Below are positions 45,001 through 56,000 of a DNA stretch of 64,000 bases, in pieces (positions within the stretch are counted from its first letter, which is position 1; each line of letters starts with the position of its first letter). Source of the stretch: Clytia hemisphaerica (Eukaryota; Cnidaria; Hydrozoa; Leptothecata; Clytiidae); contig CACVBU010000480.1 of assembly GCA_902728285.1 (NCBI GenBank), positions 248,001-312,000 on the forward strand. Reading direction: 5' to 3'. Below the pieces are notes generated by a model. The model was not told the origin of the DNA. It saw only the letters and a list, made by a program, of their open reading frames with translations, and searched no databases. The translations under genes and the position numbers were made by a program.

Positions 45001-48000
45001 CTCGTCCGACTTGAAAGAACGAAATCCCAATCTTCGCCAGCGCCCAAAGTCTTGGATGCCACAATCTGAAGCACAGCGTAAAAAACAGCAACAACATCGA
45101 GAAGATAAAATCACCGAGTTATTCGCCAACCTTATGGATCTTCCAAAACCTAGTAAGTCTTGTTTTCATTTTAAATTTAACCCCTGTTATATTTAGACTA
45201 GCAAGCGTCTGTCTTTCCTTGGATACAGGAATGCGGGAATAGTGCTTATAATAAAGAGTTCTTAGAAAAAATAGAAATTGCCGCGGGAGAGTGGTTTGGA
45301 AAGACATTGTATTCAGTGAACATATATAGACATAGAGCCCATTGCAAGCTTAAAGCTGCAGCGAAATACAACGACGTGGTTTAGTAGTCTATGTTATATT
45401 GTGACCTAAAGATGGGAAATCTTTCGCTCTTCATAGGTCAGGGAAATCTGTCGCTCTTCATAGGTCAGGAAAATCTCTGAAAGCTCATTTGGTTACGAAA
45501 ACGAAGTATTTTTTATTGATTTGAAAATCATAACGAACATTTTTGTGTTTCATTTGTGCTGTGACCAACTGCTGTCGTGTCTAAAAATTTAAGTTATGCA
45601 GAAAAACTAAATCACAGCTTAAACTTCTCCAAAAAAAAGATTATTCTTTGACAGGAAGGTTACCTAAAATCTAATCCTTGTCGTGAAAAAATCTAACTTG
45701 GTTAGTGATACAAGGGAATTGTTTGAATTTGAAATATTAAAACTTTCCTAAAGAGAAGCAAGAGAAAGCATGGTACCGAGAAGAAGGTCCTTCGGCTTCG
45801 ATGAGCCGAGACGGTGTTCCATCGCCAGTAGACGAAGGAATTGACATTTCAACGGATGCGAACGCGATGAGCGAAAAAGAAGAAATCATGTTGATCGATG
45901 AAGTTGAACGAAGATTGATCGAAAATATCGAAGACTCAAGTGTGTAAGTGTTTTTATTTGTACCTAAATACAATAAACAGCATAGGTGGTGTTTTGTGAG
46001 CGGCAAATTATTTTCGTCCAAAACAGTGAGTTTATGTATTTGCGCTTTTGAGGACGGTAGAGCGACTTTGACCTGCAAATAGAGGACGGTAAAAGTGGTG
46101 ATTTACCGTCGTCCTCAGTCAGTCAGGATCTAGTCAAATTAGAATCTTACCGTCTCCGTCGCAGAAAAAACACACATACATAAACTCTCTGAATCATCGA
46201 CAAGGATTTGATTTGGCGCTTTGCAATTCATGAATATATTTCCTTGGGGCCCAAAAAAGACCTATACCTTAAATCTGAGGATTTTTTTTTATTTTTTACT
46301 GTTTACCGGGACTGTTTTCATTTGATTTTTTTTGTTTTTAAAACTGTAATCTGACATCTGACCAGAGGATGAAGTGCGTCATTTTCTGTTATGAATATAG
46401 AATTTTCAAACCAACCACGCAGGAGATTTACCTCGTGTAAGCTCGTGCCCCCATAGACAAAGCTCCCTTCCAAACGATAGCTTATTTATATGAATTATTG
46501 GCATCAGACGATTTCAACAAAGCGTTAGTATCCGCTGACAGATTCGTTCTCCTTATAGCGTATGAGCGAACCATAAATGCCATATTTGCTACATAATGAA
46601 CTTTCAATTTGACTTTACTGTTACTTTCATGACTTTCTTTTAGAATGCAAGACAGCGAAGTGTTGGCTTTGGAAAACCTTTTGAATGACGTAGCACGATT
46701 CTGGTAAGTGGAAGAGCTCCACCATTTTAATTCAATAGGTACCCTATCAGTAAAATGTAGTAACGACTTCGTACAAAAGTTATTTTGTTAGAAATTATAA
46801 AAAATTCGGGAAAATCGGAATGCCACTGAGTTTAGTCACCAGTATTTCGTCATATTTTTGCTGATAAATCTTTTTTTAACAATCTGAATGTGATGTGTTT
46901 TCCAACAATTGGAATTGTAATTTCGAGTTTTTCTTCTCTAAAAATTTTCAGTACTGAATACTCTGAAGATTATGACGATGTTGAATCTCGAAGACAACCA
47001 AGTTTGTAAGTTGTTTCCTTTTCCTTCGAGAATTGAGATAGGGGTGTCTTTTAACACCCCTGTCTCAGTGATTCTATGCGAATGTTTTAGTCAATGGGGA
47101 TTTAAATCTGCCGGTTTTAAGTGTACATTTGATTATCACGGTTCAATTTTTGAAATTAGGAAAGGGGCAGAAATTCAGGTATTTTTCTCACTTTGAACGA
47201 TTTATTGAGCAAGTTTTCCACTGGGTCTGTAATATGTAGACTATGTATGTAATACGGGGGTGTTTAGTGGTGATAGCGAAATGCTGCGAACAACGATCGA
47301 ACTAAGTCGCATAGATTCTTTATAAATGACCATAAGCATTATATTCCAAGAACAAATTTTGTTTTGGTTTCCTTTTTAAGCTGTTTTCTTGGTAGACTAT
47401 AAATGGGAAGTTTTTTATCGCTAAACCTTATCAGTTCTTAAGTGACGTCATCCAAACTACAACACATAAGTGTGATGTGAGATGTAATTTCAAGGGGTCC
47501 TCAGATTAAGAAATTTATCTTTTTATCTGTCATAGTTCTGAAATGAATGCCACCCTAGAACGGAAGCGACTAAACTCTTCAAAAGAGGAACCGTTTGAGC
47601 AAAGAAATGGTAAGTTATACTACCGACCATCATTCTGATAATTTAGTGCACAAGCCAAGGGCCAGCTTACACGTTTTGGTCTCAAAAAACTTACTTAGAA
47701 ACTTTTGTTGTATAATATACCCAGTAAGCTCGTTGAGCGCACTTCAACCCTTATTTAGTAGGGGAAAAACCTTTACGTTTAGAAATAAATTATTGGCAAG
47801 AAAACAGTGATCTTAAACCACCTTAAATATGTACTTGGAACACGAAATTTTCGAAAAAGGTTAAGAAAAGTCGAGCCTCAGCTAAATCACAGGAGCTTTT
47901 ATTTTTGTATTCTCTCAATTTTTTGTTCCATAGAAAAAGCGATTTCTGTTTATGACACACAACTTCACTATACCGAACCTCACGAAGAACCTCCAACCAC

Positions 48001-48010
48001 TACATTATAG
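36013..48010 (+). CDS. 686-aa type I single-pass membrane protein, unknown family
   Basis: Fifteen exons with good GT-AG sites and fully consistent phases: 36013-36109, 37064-37301, 38311-38433, 38964-39050, 40098-40253, 40768-40884, 41240-41575, 42192-42349, 43328-43468, 45000-45152, 45754-45943, 46644-46703, 46952-47005, 47536-47609, 47934-48010. Total CDS is 2061 nt. Residues 1-32 are a signal peptide (hydrophobic core MLWMIFLPAAALKS; ATG 36022 is an alternative start). Residues 33-80 are a short Ser/Thr/Gly ectodomain, 83-102 the membrane helix, then a basic stop. The 580-residue cytoplasmic part is highly charged, with Ser-rich linkers, basic amphipathic stretches (exons 4 and 10) and acidic patches (exons 7, 9, 11, 13); no catalytic domain is visible. 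It may be a scaffold or a receptor tail. AATAAA at 48277-48282. Introns hold several MITEs. I recognise no homologue. Confidence 0.85.
37312..37478. mobile_element. 167-bp pogo/Tigger-like MITE
   Basis: Ends CAGTGGACTCTCTCTAATTC and the inverse GAATTAGAGGGAGTTGACTG, with TA duplicated (37310-37311, 37479-37480). CAGT-start TIRs with a TA target are typical of pogo-type elements. It is inserted only 10 bp after the exon-2 donor of the 15-exon gene. Confidence 0.7.
39750..40034. repeat. 63-bp direct duplication around a CGAATA-type repeat
   Basis: 39750-39811 and 39971-40034 are direct copies (AACATTAAGTGTRCA, TTTTTTGCTACAT, GGGAAACCATG, CAGCGTAATTAGACTAATT). Between them is a fragment (GGGAATGCATCGAATAGTAG, TTACGAGAGCTTCTTGTTGA) that also occurs at 36340-36400. 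Intronic. Confidence 0.6.
41724..41900. mobile_element. CCGGGTG-end element fragment
   Basis: TA followed by CCGGGTGGACAAAAAAAACG, related to the ends of the CCGGGTGCGCC family, with similar downstream words (AAAGATATAAAAATAGATTT). The right end was not found. Intronic in the 15-exon gene. Confidence 0.35.
42721..43288. mobile_element. 568-bp MITE with a second MITE nested inside
   Basis: TIRs GGGCTTTTCCAGAAAAAAAA and its inverse ending TTCTGGAAAAGCCC, continuing through GGTTGAGGAGGTC / GACCTCCTCAAC. AAT flanks both sides (3 bp). Fragments with the same end occur at about 36418 and 39510. It sits 39 bp before exon 9 of the 15-exon gene. Confidence 0.65.
42799..43105. mobile_element. nested MITE with TTTAAGGG ends and TTTCGCGAA repeats
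   Basis: Ends TTTAAGGGCAGAAAGTTTCG and the inverse CGAAAGTTTCTACCCTTAAA. Interior repeated TCGCGAA words. Inserted within 42721-43288. Confidence 0.6.
44720..44953. mobile_element. CCGGGTGCGCC-family element, right end
   Basis: Ends GATGCGCACCCGG followed by TA, and shares TTGATCAAAAGTTATGCTCA and AATGAATAAAAAGG with 51594-51780 in the body. The left end was not found. It ends 46 bp before exon 10 of the 15-exon gene. Confidence 0.5.
47054..47263. mobile_element. CAGTGGGGAT-family MITE in intron 13
   Basis: Ends ACACCCCTGTCTCAG and GGGGGTGT, with TTA on both sides. Immediately before it, GAGATAGGGGTGT (47033-47045) looks like the right end of another copy, so two copies may be abutted. Confidence 0.55.
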
Positions 48011-48376
48011 AAAGATGAAATTGAACTGTGTGTGTCTGTGGAGTCATTTTACTCAGTTAGCTGGACTCAACGTAAAGTTCTTCGAAATATTCGTTTTCAT
48101 CAAGTACCGTACTTCAGTTCTCATTTCAAAATCCTATCTAGCTTTCAAATCGCTTTAAGGGGCACTGATTGGTTTATTTGGCTCGATTACAGAATAACGC
48201 TGGCTTCAAAAATTTGATTTGAAATTTCATCGAACTAATTAAAACTATGCTAATCTTGAAAGACTTTCGGTAAGATAATAAAATACTCTTTGGTCTTTAT
48301 GTAGATATGCCAACAGTAGGAGACAAGGAAGAATAGGTTTACAGGAACGGTTTGAAAAATTGGTACGTTGAACAAC

Positions 48377-48513
48377 TACCGTACAATCCAAACACTACCC
48401 TAACAATCAAAAGCGTCAAAATCGCAAAAATTCAGATATTGCCCCCTTTTTGCGATATTGTCGCTTTTGATTGTGTTAGGGGAGTGTTTGGATTATTATG
48501 GGTAAGTACGGTA
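48377..48513. mobile_element. 137-bp foldback MITE with TACCGTA ends
   Basis: TACCGTACAATCCAAACACT, CCCTAACAATCAAAAGCG on the left is mirrored by CGCTTTTGATTGTGTTAGGG, GTGTTTGGATTATTATGGG, TACGGTA on the right, with a 40-bp loop. It lies in the 3' flank of the 15-exon gene. Confidence 0.65.
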
Positions 48514-48820
48514 TCGCTTTCTTTTCGCCTAGAGCATATCTGAGAGAACTGACTGAAACTTGGTACTTCGTGAAATATAGAAAGTTTGGATCGGACAAAA
48601 ATTAATAATTTGTTCACATGTGATAAATGTTTGAAACAAAATCGCTGCTATTTTATAACTTTCTTAGTCCTGTTGCACTAGTTTATATAATAATTTGTTA
48701 TGTTTAGAATTTGTACATGGAAAATATTTATGTATCTTGTTTGTGAAAATATTTATACACCGAAAGATATTTTGTAAAACTAACATTGCTGGTCGGTCCT
48801 TTCAGACTAATTAATCGGGA

Positions 48821-49566
48821 TCAAATTTTTGCAAATCTTGGTTTCTTTTCTATTTTCGAGCTTTTTTGTTGTTCAATATCCTTATCTTTAGATCTGTAAT
48901 AGTTTTCGAAGAACTTGTTTCTCACTTCAAGGAATTCCATTTTCTTTTCCTGTGACGCTATCACCTTTTTCAATTCTTCATTCTCCTTCCAAAGTTGATC
49001 AATACTGTGGCTACCATTATGATTCGATTTACCTTTTATGACGTCATTGTTTTCATGTTCGTTCGATTGAAGTTGAGAGAGATGGTGAGCCTCTGAGATC
49101 TTCTTGATTTTGTCCATCTTTTTAGAGAGTCGCATATTTTCAGTTTTTAAGAGTTGTATAATTTCTTTCTTTCGCCGTCTCCTTTTTTCGCTTTCTTCAA
49201 GTTTTGCACGAACTAAAATTGTGAAAAAAGTTGGTTCACAGATGTTTGAACCTTAATTCATCGTAATTTACAAAATGAGCCTTAACGAATATTTTACAAG
49301 AAACATTTTCGCGCCAAAGATTTATTTATTCTTCGCTAAATTTTCGATAAAGACTATATGAAGCTTACCTAATTCACATCATAGAAGCTGAAAAGCTTTC
49401 AAAATCGTTTTTTATGTGAAATTTTACAACCTGAAACAAAGTTCAAAGTAAAAAGCTAATCACAATCATAAGATTCTAAATTTGAAAGATTACCTGTCCT
49501 GATGATTTCATCTTTTTCATCGATAACTTCACGCAAACTAGCGATAGTTCGGTTCATTTCCTCCAT
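48821..49566 (-). CDS. 154-aa coiled-coil protein, unknown
   Basis: Two exons on the minus strand: 49566-49494 (ATG, ends phase 1 at GGACAG|GTAATC) and 49212-48821 (acceptor AATTTTAG, stop TGA). An in-frame TAA lies just upstream of the ATG, so the start is well bounded; a second ATG is at 49557. The product is almost all charged heptad-like sequence: EEMNRTIASLREVIDEKDE, a basic cluster KRRRRKKE, a Ser/Asn/His-rich break, then a second helix around LWKENEELKKVIASQEKK and a lysine-rich end. No catalytic motif. It is convergent with the 15-exon gene, with about 800 bp between the stop codons. It may be the complete gene or the 3' part of a longer one. Confidence 0.65.
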
Positions 49567-50322
49567 TTCTTTGTAATGTCGATATTAAGCTTCTTCGTTC
49601 TCGAAAGGGTTTGTTACAACGATTTCCATTTTGCCAACTTTTTGAGAAAATAAGCAAAAGCATTTCATACAGCAAAAAAGGAAACACGTAAGGAAAATTT
49701 TGTGAATGGTTCCATATTGTTTTCTGAATTAAATCCTTATTTTTGAAAATAAGTTTATCCCTGAAATCAATGCGTGGATCTTTCAATCTATCAAGTCATT
49801 CAGTGATAAAAACACCTCTTCACTATTCAAAAAAATGAGACATTAATTTTCAAGACGAAAGTTAAAAATCAAAATTTCGAAATGTCCCAAGTGTAAAAAT
49901 AAACATAGACGACACTTTCTTATCCAACATATTTGTCCCTGTATAGAAGAAAACGCAATTTAGAGACTTATTTTAAACATGTCTGTCAAATTCGATGTTA
50001 TTTCGTTGGTTGATTCAAAAGGTATTGACTATTGATGTTGTCAAAAAATCGGCTTTTTATAGAAAATCCTGATATCTATACATCAATTTCAGACAATTTT
50101 GACTCAAAAGTCACATTAAAACACCGTCAATCCACATATTTCTAGAGATGTCGAGAAACATTACACAAAAATTCACTAGTCCTAAAAGTTTAGTTTTCTT
50201 ACGTGACAAGGCCTACGACACACGGGGATAATGTAGATGCTGCATAATTTGAAAATTTGATCTTCAATATTTCCTTTCATTAAATTTCATAAAAACCTAA
50301 ATTGTTTCAGGACAAAAACATA
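49567..50322. other. spacer between two minus-strand genes
   Basis: AT-rich, no ORF of note; it should hold the promoter of the coiled-coil gene and the 3' flank of the GPCR. Confidence 0.35.
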
Positions 50323-51453
50323 TCAACTTCGTACTTCACGTTCTAAAGTATAATGTCTTCTCCTTCGCTGCTTTTGATCGAACAACTGACAAATCGCTTC
50401 TCGAGTTTGTGATAACCGTATGATAAAAATCAACGGACGAAACCCGGAACTGAAGAGTACCGTATACAATATAACACATTGTGAAGCGACCAGGGAATCA
50501 CACGGGCATTGTTCACACGCGTATAAATATAAACTGGAAATAATGAACGGTAAATGGAACAACCAATACGTAGCAGTCATTATAGTGAGTGTGAGCACAA
50601 TTCGAATTTCATACGAACGATGCTTTTTTGGCTTTTCATGTTCAAGTTCAGTGATGGAAGGCCTGATTGTCGTTACTTGGAATTCCTCCGCCATGAAATC
50701 ATCCGTTGTTCCAGGTATTGTTGCCACACTCGGTGTGTCGGAAGGCTTTCGCAGGTCAGTAGGGAACACGTCCAAGTGTGGCGATAATTCTATAGACCTC
50801 GAGGGTTGGATTGTTTCATGAGGAGGGAGTTCAAGATTCGATGATTTTGTTTTAGACGGGATTTTATTGATAGTGGTGGAAGTATGTGTGCTAAAGTGTT
50901 TCCAGTATGCGATCAAAGTGAAAATCATGATAATTCCCGAAGTAAAAACAACCAAAATAGAGAACAGCGTTTGGTACAAAAGTTGGTTTAAAACATGCTG
51001 AATCAGCGAAAAGAAAAAGGATGAAATCCAAATCAAGACGATAATTACTGTCTGTTTACGATTGTTTAAAGATGATGTGTAGATTTCCGGGTTCCGTAAA
51101 AATGTCAGTCGGTCAACAGCCATGAAAGAACAATTCAAAATGGCGGATGCAGCTACGGTGAAAAAGATTGTCAAAAAGATGGAATCCATTGTGTCGACTG
51201 TCTTATATTTCGTGTAACGGCAGTACAGATAAATGAAATACGGTGCAGCAACGGTACCGGTTAAAAAGTCTGATATCCCAATATTTTTGATGATCAGATA
51301 AAATTTGGATCGGTTTGCAGATCTTCTAAAGACGGAGTACAAAAGTAAGGAATTTGTGAGAATGCTAAATAGCATCCCGATGACGACCAAAATGAGTTGA
51401 ACGTTCATACTGTTGGAGAGTGTGTAATGACATCGCGATTGGAAGAAAAGCAT
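50323..51453 (-). CDS. intronless divergent rhodopsin-type GPCR, 376 aa
   Basis: One uninterrupted frame from ATG 51453 to the stop at 50323. Seven hydrophobic segments are spaced as in class A receptors. TM1 has TNSLLLYSV (GN replaced by TN), TM2 has NIGISD (usual LAxAD, Asp kept), TM3 ends AVDRLTFL (DRY as DRL), TM6 has YWLFHLPF (CWxP-like) and TM7 has GFRPLIFII (NPxxY as RPLIF). A long Ser/Thr/Pro-rich loop 3 precedes TM6, and the tail is basic and short. Extracellular loop 3 has a CEQCPC cluster. Intronless structure and eroded motifs fit a lineage-expanded orphan or chemosensory-type family, which is inference. The ligand and G protein cannot be told. Confidence 0.85.
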   Translation of the reverse strand: MLFFQSRCHYTLSNSMNVQLILVVIGMLFSILTNSLLLYSVFRRSANRSKFYLIIKNIGISDFLTGTVAAPYFIYLYCRYTKYKTVDTMDSIFLTIFFTVAASAILNCSFMAVDRLTFLRNPEIYTSSLNNRKQTVIIVLIWISSFFFSLIQHVLNQLLYQTLFSILVVFTSGIIMIFTLIAYWKHFSTHTSTTINKIPSKTKSSNLELPPHETIQPSRSIELSPHLDVFPTDLRKPSDTPSVATIPGTTDDFMAEEFQVTTIRPSITELEHEKPKKHRSYEIRIVLTLTIMTATYWLFHLPFIISSLYLYACEQCPCDSLVASQCVILYTVLFSSGFRPLIFIIRLSQTREAICQLFDQKQRRRRHYTLEREVRS

Positions 51454-51593
51454 GGGCTGCCATTCAAAATGATGTGTGTAAAAATGTTTTTGGACGATTC
51501 TAGCTCTTCTTTACCGTTCCGTTTTACGCTAAAATGAGAGAAAGGAAGAAATGAAGAAATGAAGGTAACGATAAGCGGTATTGTACGGTTCTA

Positions 51594-52856
51594 CCGGGTG
51601 CGCCACAAAAAAGTTTCTCTCTTTAAAGTGAATTTTCTCGAGGTCTAAACTTTTAAAAATAGCCAATCCTTTTTCATTGGAAAGAAGAAAGATAAACTTA
51701 AAAATTTTGATGGTTCATTTATAAAATTTGGTTCATTAGTTCAAAAGTTATGCTCAATTGAATAAAAAAGTTACTTTCGGAAAGTGCTCAAAAACCTTAA
51801 AAATCGACCTATCAAATTGAACAGAAGCATAATTACATGATACATCAGTATTTTCGTTTCAGTCATTAAAAATGATAATTAGCTGTCTAAATGACCTTTT
51901 GTTATTTAAAGGAAGGTTGAATTTCAATGAAAGGAAGAAAATTCGTCGAAAAGGCCAAAAAATCTGGTAAAATTCATAAAAATACATCAAATATGGGTTT
52001 CGAGGTGGATCCAGTCTTACATAGACTTTATCCAGTCTAGAACCAAAAATCTGAGGAAAATTTCGGTCAAAGTAAATCAAATTTATTTTGATGAAGATTT
52101 TAAACCCTTTCGACCCTTCGGTTTCAAGATTTGTATATGTAATCACATGATAACGAGTGCAATTCGAGGATAATTGTACGAGTGATTTTTTTGTTATTAA
52201 TTTTCCGAGTCCGAAAGGACGAGGAAAATTCGAAACAAAACAATCACGAGTGCAATTTTCGAATTGTACGAGTTATTATGTGATTACGAGCTAATCGCAC
52301 TACTTTTTCCCCGTTAGGAAAAGTAAATTCCACTAAAAGTCATATTTTTGTCTTCTCTCTAAGTTATTCTTTTATTGTTGTTTATAGATTTTCTTTCTCT
52401 CAAAATGAATCTCGAATGCAATTAAAACGTTCGATGATAAAAAATGTAAGAAAAAAACATTAAAGTCAATTTTGTAAACATTGGCGCAGCATCGAAGAGT
52501 GTGATTAACGATTAATTGCTCTCTACAGGATGCAATTAACGATTAATTGCTCTCTTTGAAAGAGCGCCAAATAAGAAAAAATAACTCATCGTGCGATTAA
52601 TGTATTTAGTTACTGAAAAATGCTTTAAATCATATAAAGGTTATCGCTATTGCCAAATTTAAAATAAAAATTTGATAAGTCGATTTTTTACGTTTTCGAG
52701 CACTTTCTCGAAGTAACTTTTTTATTCTCGAATTTAACAAATGACCCATCAAAATTTAAGTTTATCTTTCTTCTTTCCAATATAATAGAAATGCTTCTTT
52801 TAAAATTTTTAGATTTCAAGAAAATTAGTTTCAAAGAGAGATTGTGGCGCACCCGG
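51594..52856. mobile_element. 1.26 kb Tc1-like non-autonomous element, full length
   Basis: Starts TA-CCGGGTGCGCCACAA and ends TTGTGGCGCACCCGG-TA. The TIRs extend about 200 bp (51594-51815 against 52675-52856). TA target duplication. No transposase frame. A further palindrome at 52140-52290 (ACGAGTGCAATTCGAGG mirrored by CGAAAATTGCACTCGT) and a GCAATTAACGATTAATTGCT duplication (52500-52555) sit inside, probably later insertions or expansions. Confidence 0.7.
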
Positions 52857-53092
52857 TATTTATTTTTCTTAATGGGTGAACTAGGAGCTCTAGCAAAAAT
52901 GTATCTTGCTGATTTCCAGAATTTGCGAACTACTGAACATTTTGACTTGAAAGGCATAAAAAGTCTGTTTACAAAATTTCAATTCAGTCATGTGTGGAGT
53001 TGATATTTAACAGACCACCTTTTCGTCCGTTATTCAATTATCCGCCTAAACTCGATCCAATCCTTTTTTACACCTTTTTCTATTGTCTATAG

Positions 53093-56000
53093 GTGCGAAA
53101 AAAAGACTGGGACGGTTTTAGGGTGGTAAAACGGACAAAACGGCGGCTCTTTTGGCGGCTACGGTCGAAAAGGTGTATTAGAAGTACTTTTCATTTTTTT
53201 GGGCAATATATTTTGAGGGTGGGGGTACTCGAGGTCAACTTTTTCTCTTCCAGCACTACTCAGCTGGTGAAGTACGTTCATGTTTAAACAATCAATTTCG
53301 CTGCCGCTTATTTCGCTTGGGGAAACAATTTATAAATTAAACCGAACCCAAACATTACATATTTTGTTTTTTGTCAAAGCTAACAAAATCGCATTTAAGT
53401 TTTATGAAACGTCTCTTCAAAAACAGTCTAAATTTCAATAGTGAATTTCGATACATGACATAAAGAGTTAAAAACTTAACGTTTTTACAAAAACATGTTT
53501 TGTCTGACATCTCAAATCATCGGTGTCCAGGGATGTTTAAGCCTTCAGGAAGTAGATTTACTGATTGTCCAGGGAATCGAATAGCCTTGAAATCTATGTT
53601 AGATTGATTTAGTCACTTGGTTTAATCTGATGTTTAGCTGTTACTGAATACCAGTATTCCAAGGCAAACTTAAAATCCGTAAATATGAAAAAAAATTTAA
53701 GGCGCCGAAAACGTTATATTGCCATAAGCCGGGGTGTTTAGTGAATACAGGCTTAGTCAACTAGGTAAATGAGGAGTGACACTAGTGGGGATGGCTTTTA
53801 AATCTGATATTTAGTTGTGACTGAATACTAGTATGCCAGTATGCCAAGTAGACTAGCAAAATACAGAAGTTTGTTAGTTGAAAATTTCAATGGGCGGGAA
53901 GATTGCAAAAGTAGGAGCTGCGTAGGAGAACAAGAAAAAGTTGGCGAGAGGGGGCTGATTAACACGCTTTCAGCCCCTCCCGTTGACAAAATCTTTACTA
54001 CACTTAACTAACTCCTAGACTCACTATTCCTGCGTGATATCACCAGCTCGAATGGTGTGCCAGTCTATATTCCAAGGCAGACTTCAGAATCCATGGATAT
54101 AAAAAAATCCTTAAAGCACCGAAAACGCTATATTGGCGTAAGTCGTTTGTCCCTACATCTTGCAAATTTCATTTCAGCTTCGTATAATAGAGGCTGCTTA
54201 ATACTCAGTAGATCCTCTTTTCCAGAAAGTGCCGCTGTTCGACAAATTTCGCCGAACAATCTTTTTTTAGCTAGCAAGGGCTTACATGAAACAGGGTTTG
54301 CATGAAAGAATTTGTAAAAAAGGTACTCCCCCAGCCACCGAGTAGCATAGATCACGCTGTTCGAATTCAATATGGTCGTCGAAGCGGAAAGTTGTTTTCA
54401 TCAAACTTGAGGTCTTTCCTCTTGCTTTTGATTTGGGGTGTAGTTTAGTTAGGGGGATATAAGTTTCGTTTCTACAATTATAGGTTTTAAAGTATATTGA
54501 ATCTAATTGCCATGCAGAGCTTAAAAAGAGGATTTTCGATTTGTGATCTCTGTAAGTTTGTTTGAAAAAGAGCAGCAGCAAATTTCAATTTTTTGTTCTT
54601 TTGTCTCAGGAAGAAAGCTTTGACAGGGGAATGAGCCACACTAGCCATTATAGTGGAAGGTCAGGTAATATCATATTATCATAAACCTTTAAAAGGTATA
54701 AGGTATATCTATATAGAGGTCAGCAAATCAAACATTAGGAAGAGCTTTTTCCGATGAAGACAATATTCCTTCTACCGAATCCAAAATTTTTGACTAAAAA
54801 GCAACACTACAAACACTATAAAAACAAAAGCCTCCGTAAACATGTTCAAGTTTTGCCGTGATACTTATTCTAAAGAACGGATTTAGATAGTTCAATTTTC
54901 AAATTTATCCAAAGTACAAAAAAATGATTCGACAAACACAAGAGAATGTTTCAACTTTCAAAAACCAACCGTAAAACCAAAATCAAGTTGATTCCTTTAC
55001 AAAATCCCAACATCACAATACAACATGTAAATTGATCTCTAAAAATATTCGTATAAACTCATGAAAGAAAAAAAAAGTGATTAGAATTTTTTTTCTGAAG
55101 GGGGAAATTAGAGTCTGATTTTTTCCCTATCAATCATTTCGACCAAAAAAAAAATCTTTCTACTCCATCCTTTCGTGTTTCTTTGAAAAAAATTATAACA
55201 AACATAAAGCTAAAAAAAAGTTCGTGTGAGTCTTTCTTTTTGTTGTTATTTTTCACCTAGCTGGGAGTCCCACATAGTTCTCCCTTCTCCCCCTTTTATC
55301 TCCCTTCTTCCATTCTAAAGACTAAACTTTTCTTTCTTTTCCTTTCCACAAAATTGGATGGAAACAACCGTGAAGGCAGGTGGAATTTTGAGCTTTTTCT
55401 TTTCCGTTTTTATTCTTCTTCTTCTTCTTCTTTTTCATTTCATGTTTCAAATGACCCCTTAAAAAAGGAGAAACCACACTAAAACATTCCTCTGAACGCT
55501 AATATTTTTTTCTTGACAGAAGGGATCCTTTCAAAAGTAAAGATTGTCTAAAGATTGTCTTCAGATTGAACCTTTTTTGAAGAACGCTATCAATATTTGT
55601 ACTGTGATAACAAAAATTTTGGAAAAACAGAAACAAATGTTAGGACCTACTTACTATAACAAACTTAGCAATCAACCAATAACAAATCCGAGAAGAAAAT
55701 AATCAGCGAGTTTATGGGAGATATCCACTGAAACACCCGATTTAATTTGAAATGTTATGTTTTCCATGGTCCAGTAGAAACAAGCCGGCTTTCAGTGACT
55801 TCAGCTTAAGTATGAGCAAAATATTTACTTGCAAAAAATTGAAACTTTGTCTCTGTTAAATTTCTAGTTTCCAAGCCTTTGGTTCAGCCAAGTTGAAGCC
55901 TTTTTTTACTTCTGTTTCATTTAGTACCAATCTTTGTTCTATTTCTGAAACAATTCCTCAGCTGACTGAGTTTTTTTTATTAAAAACTTTAAAATGCTAA

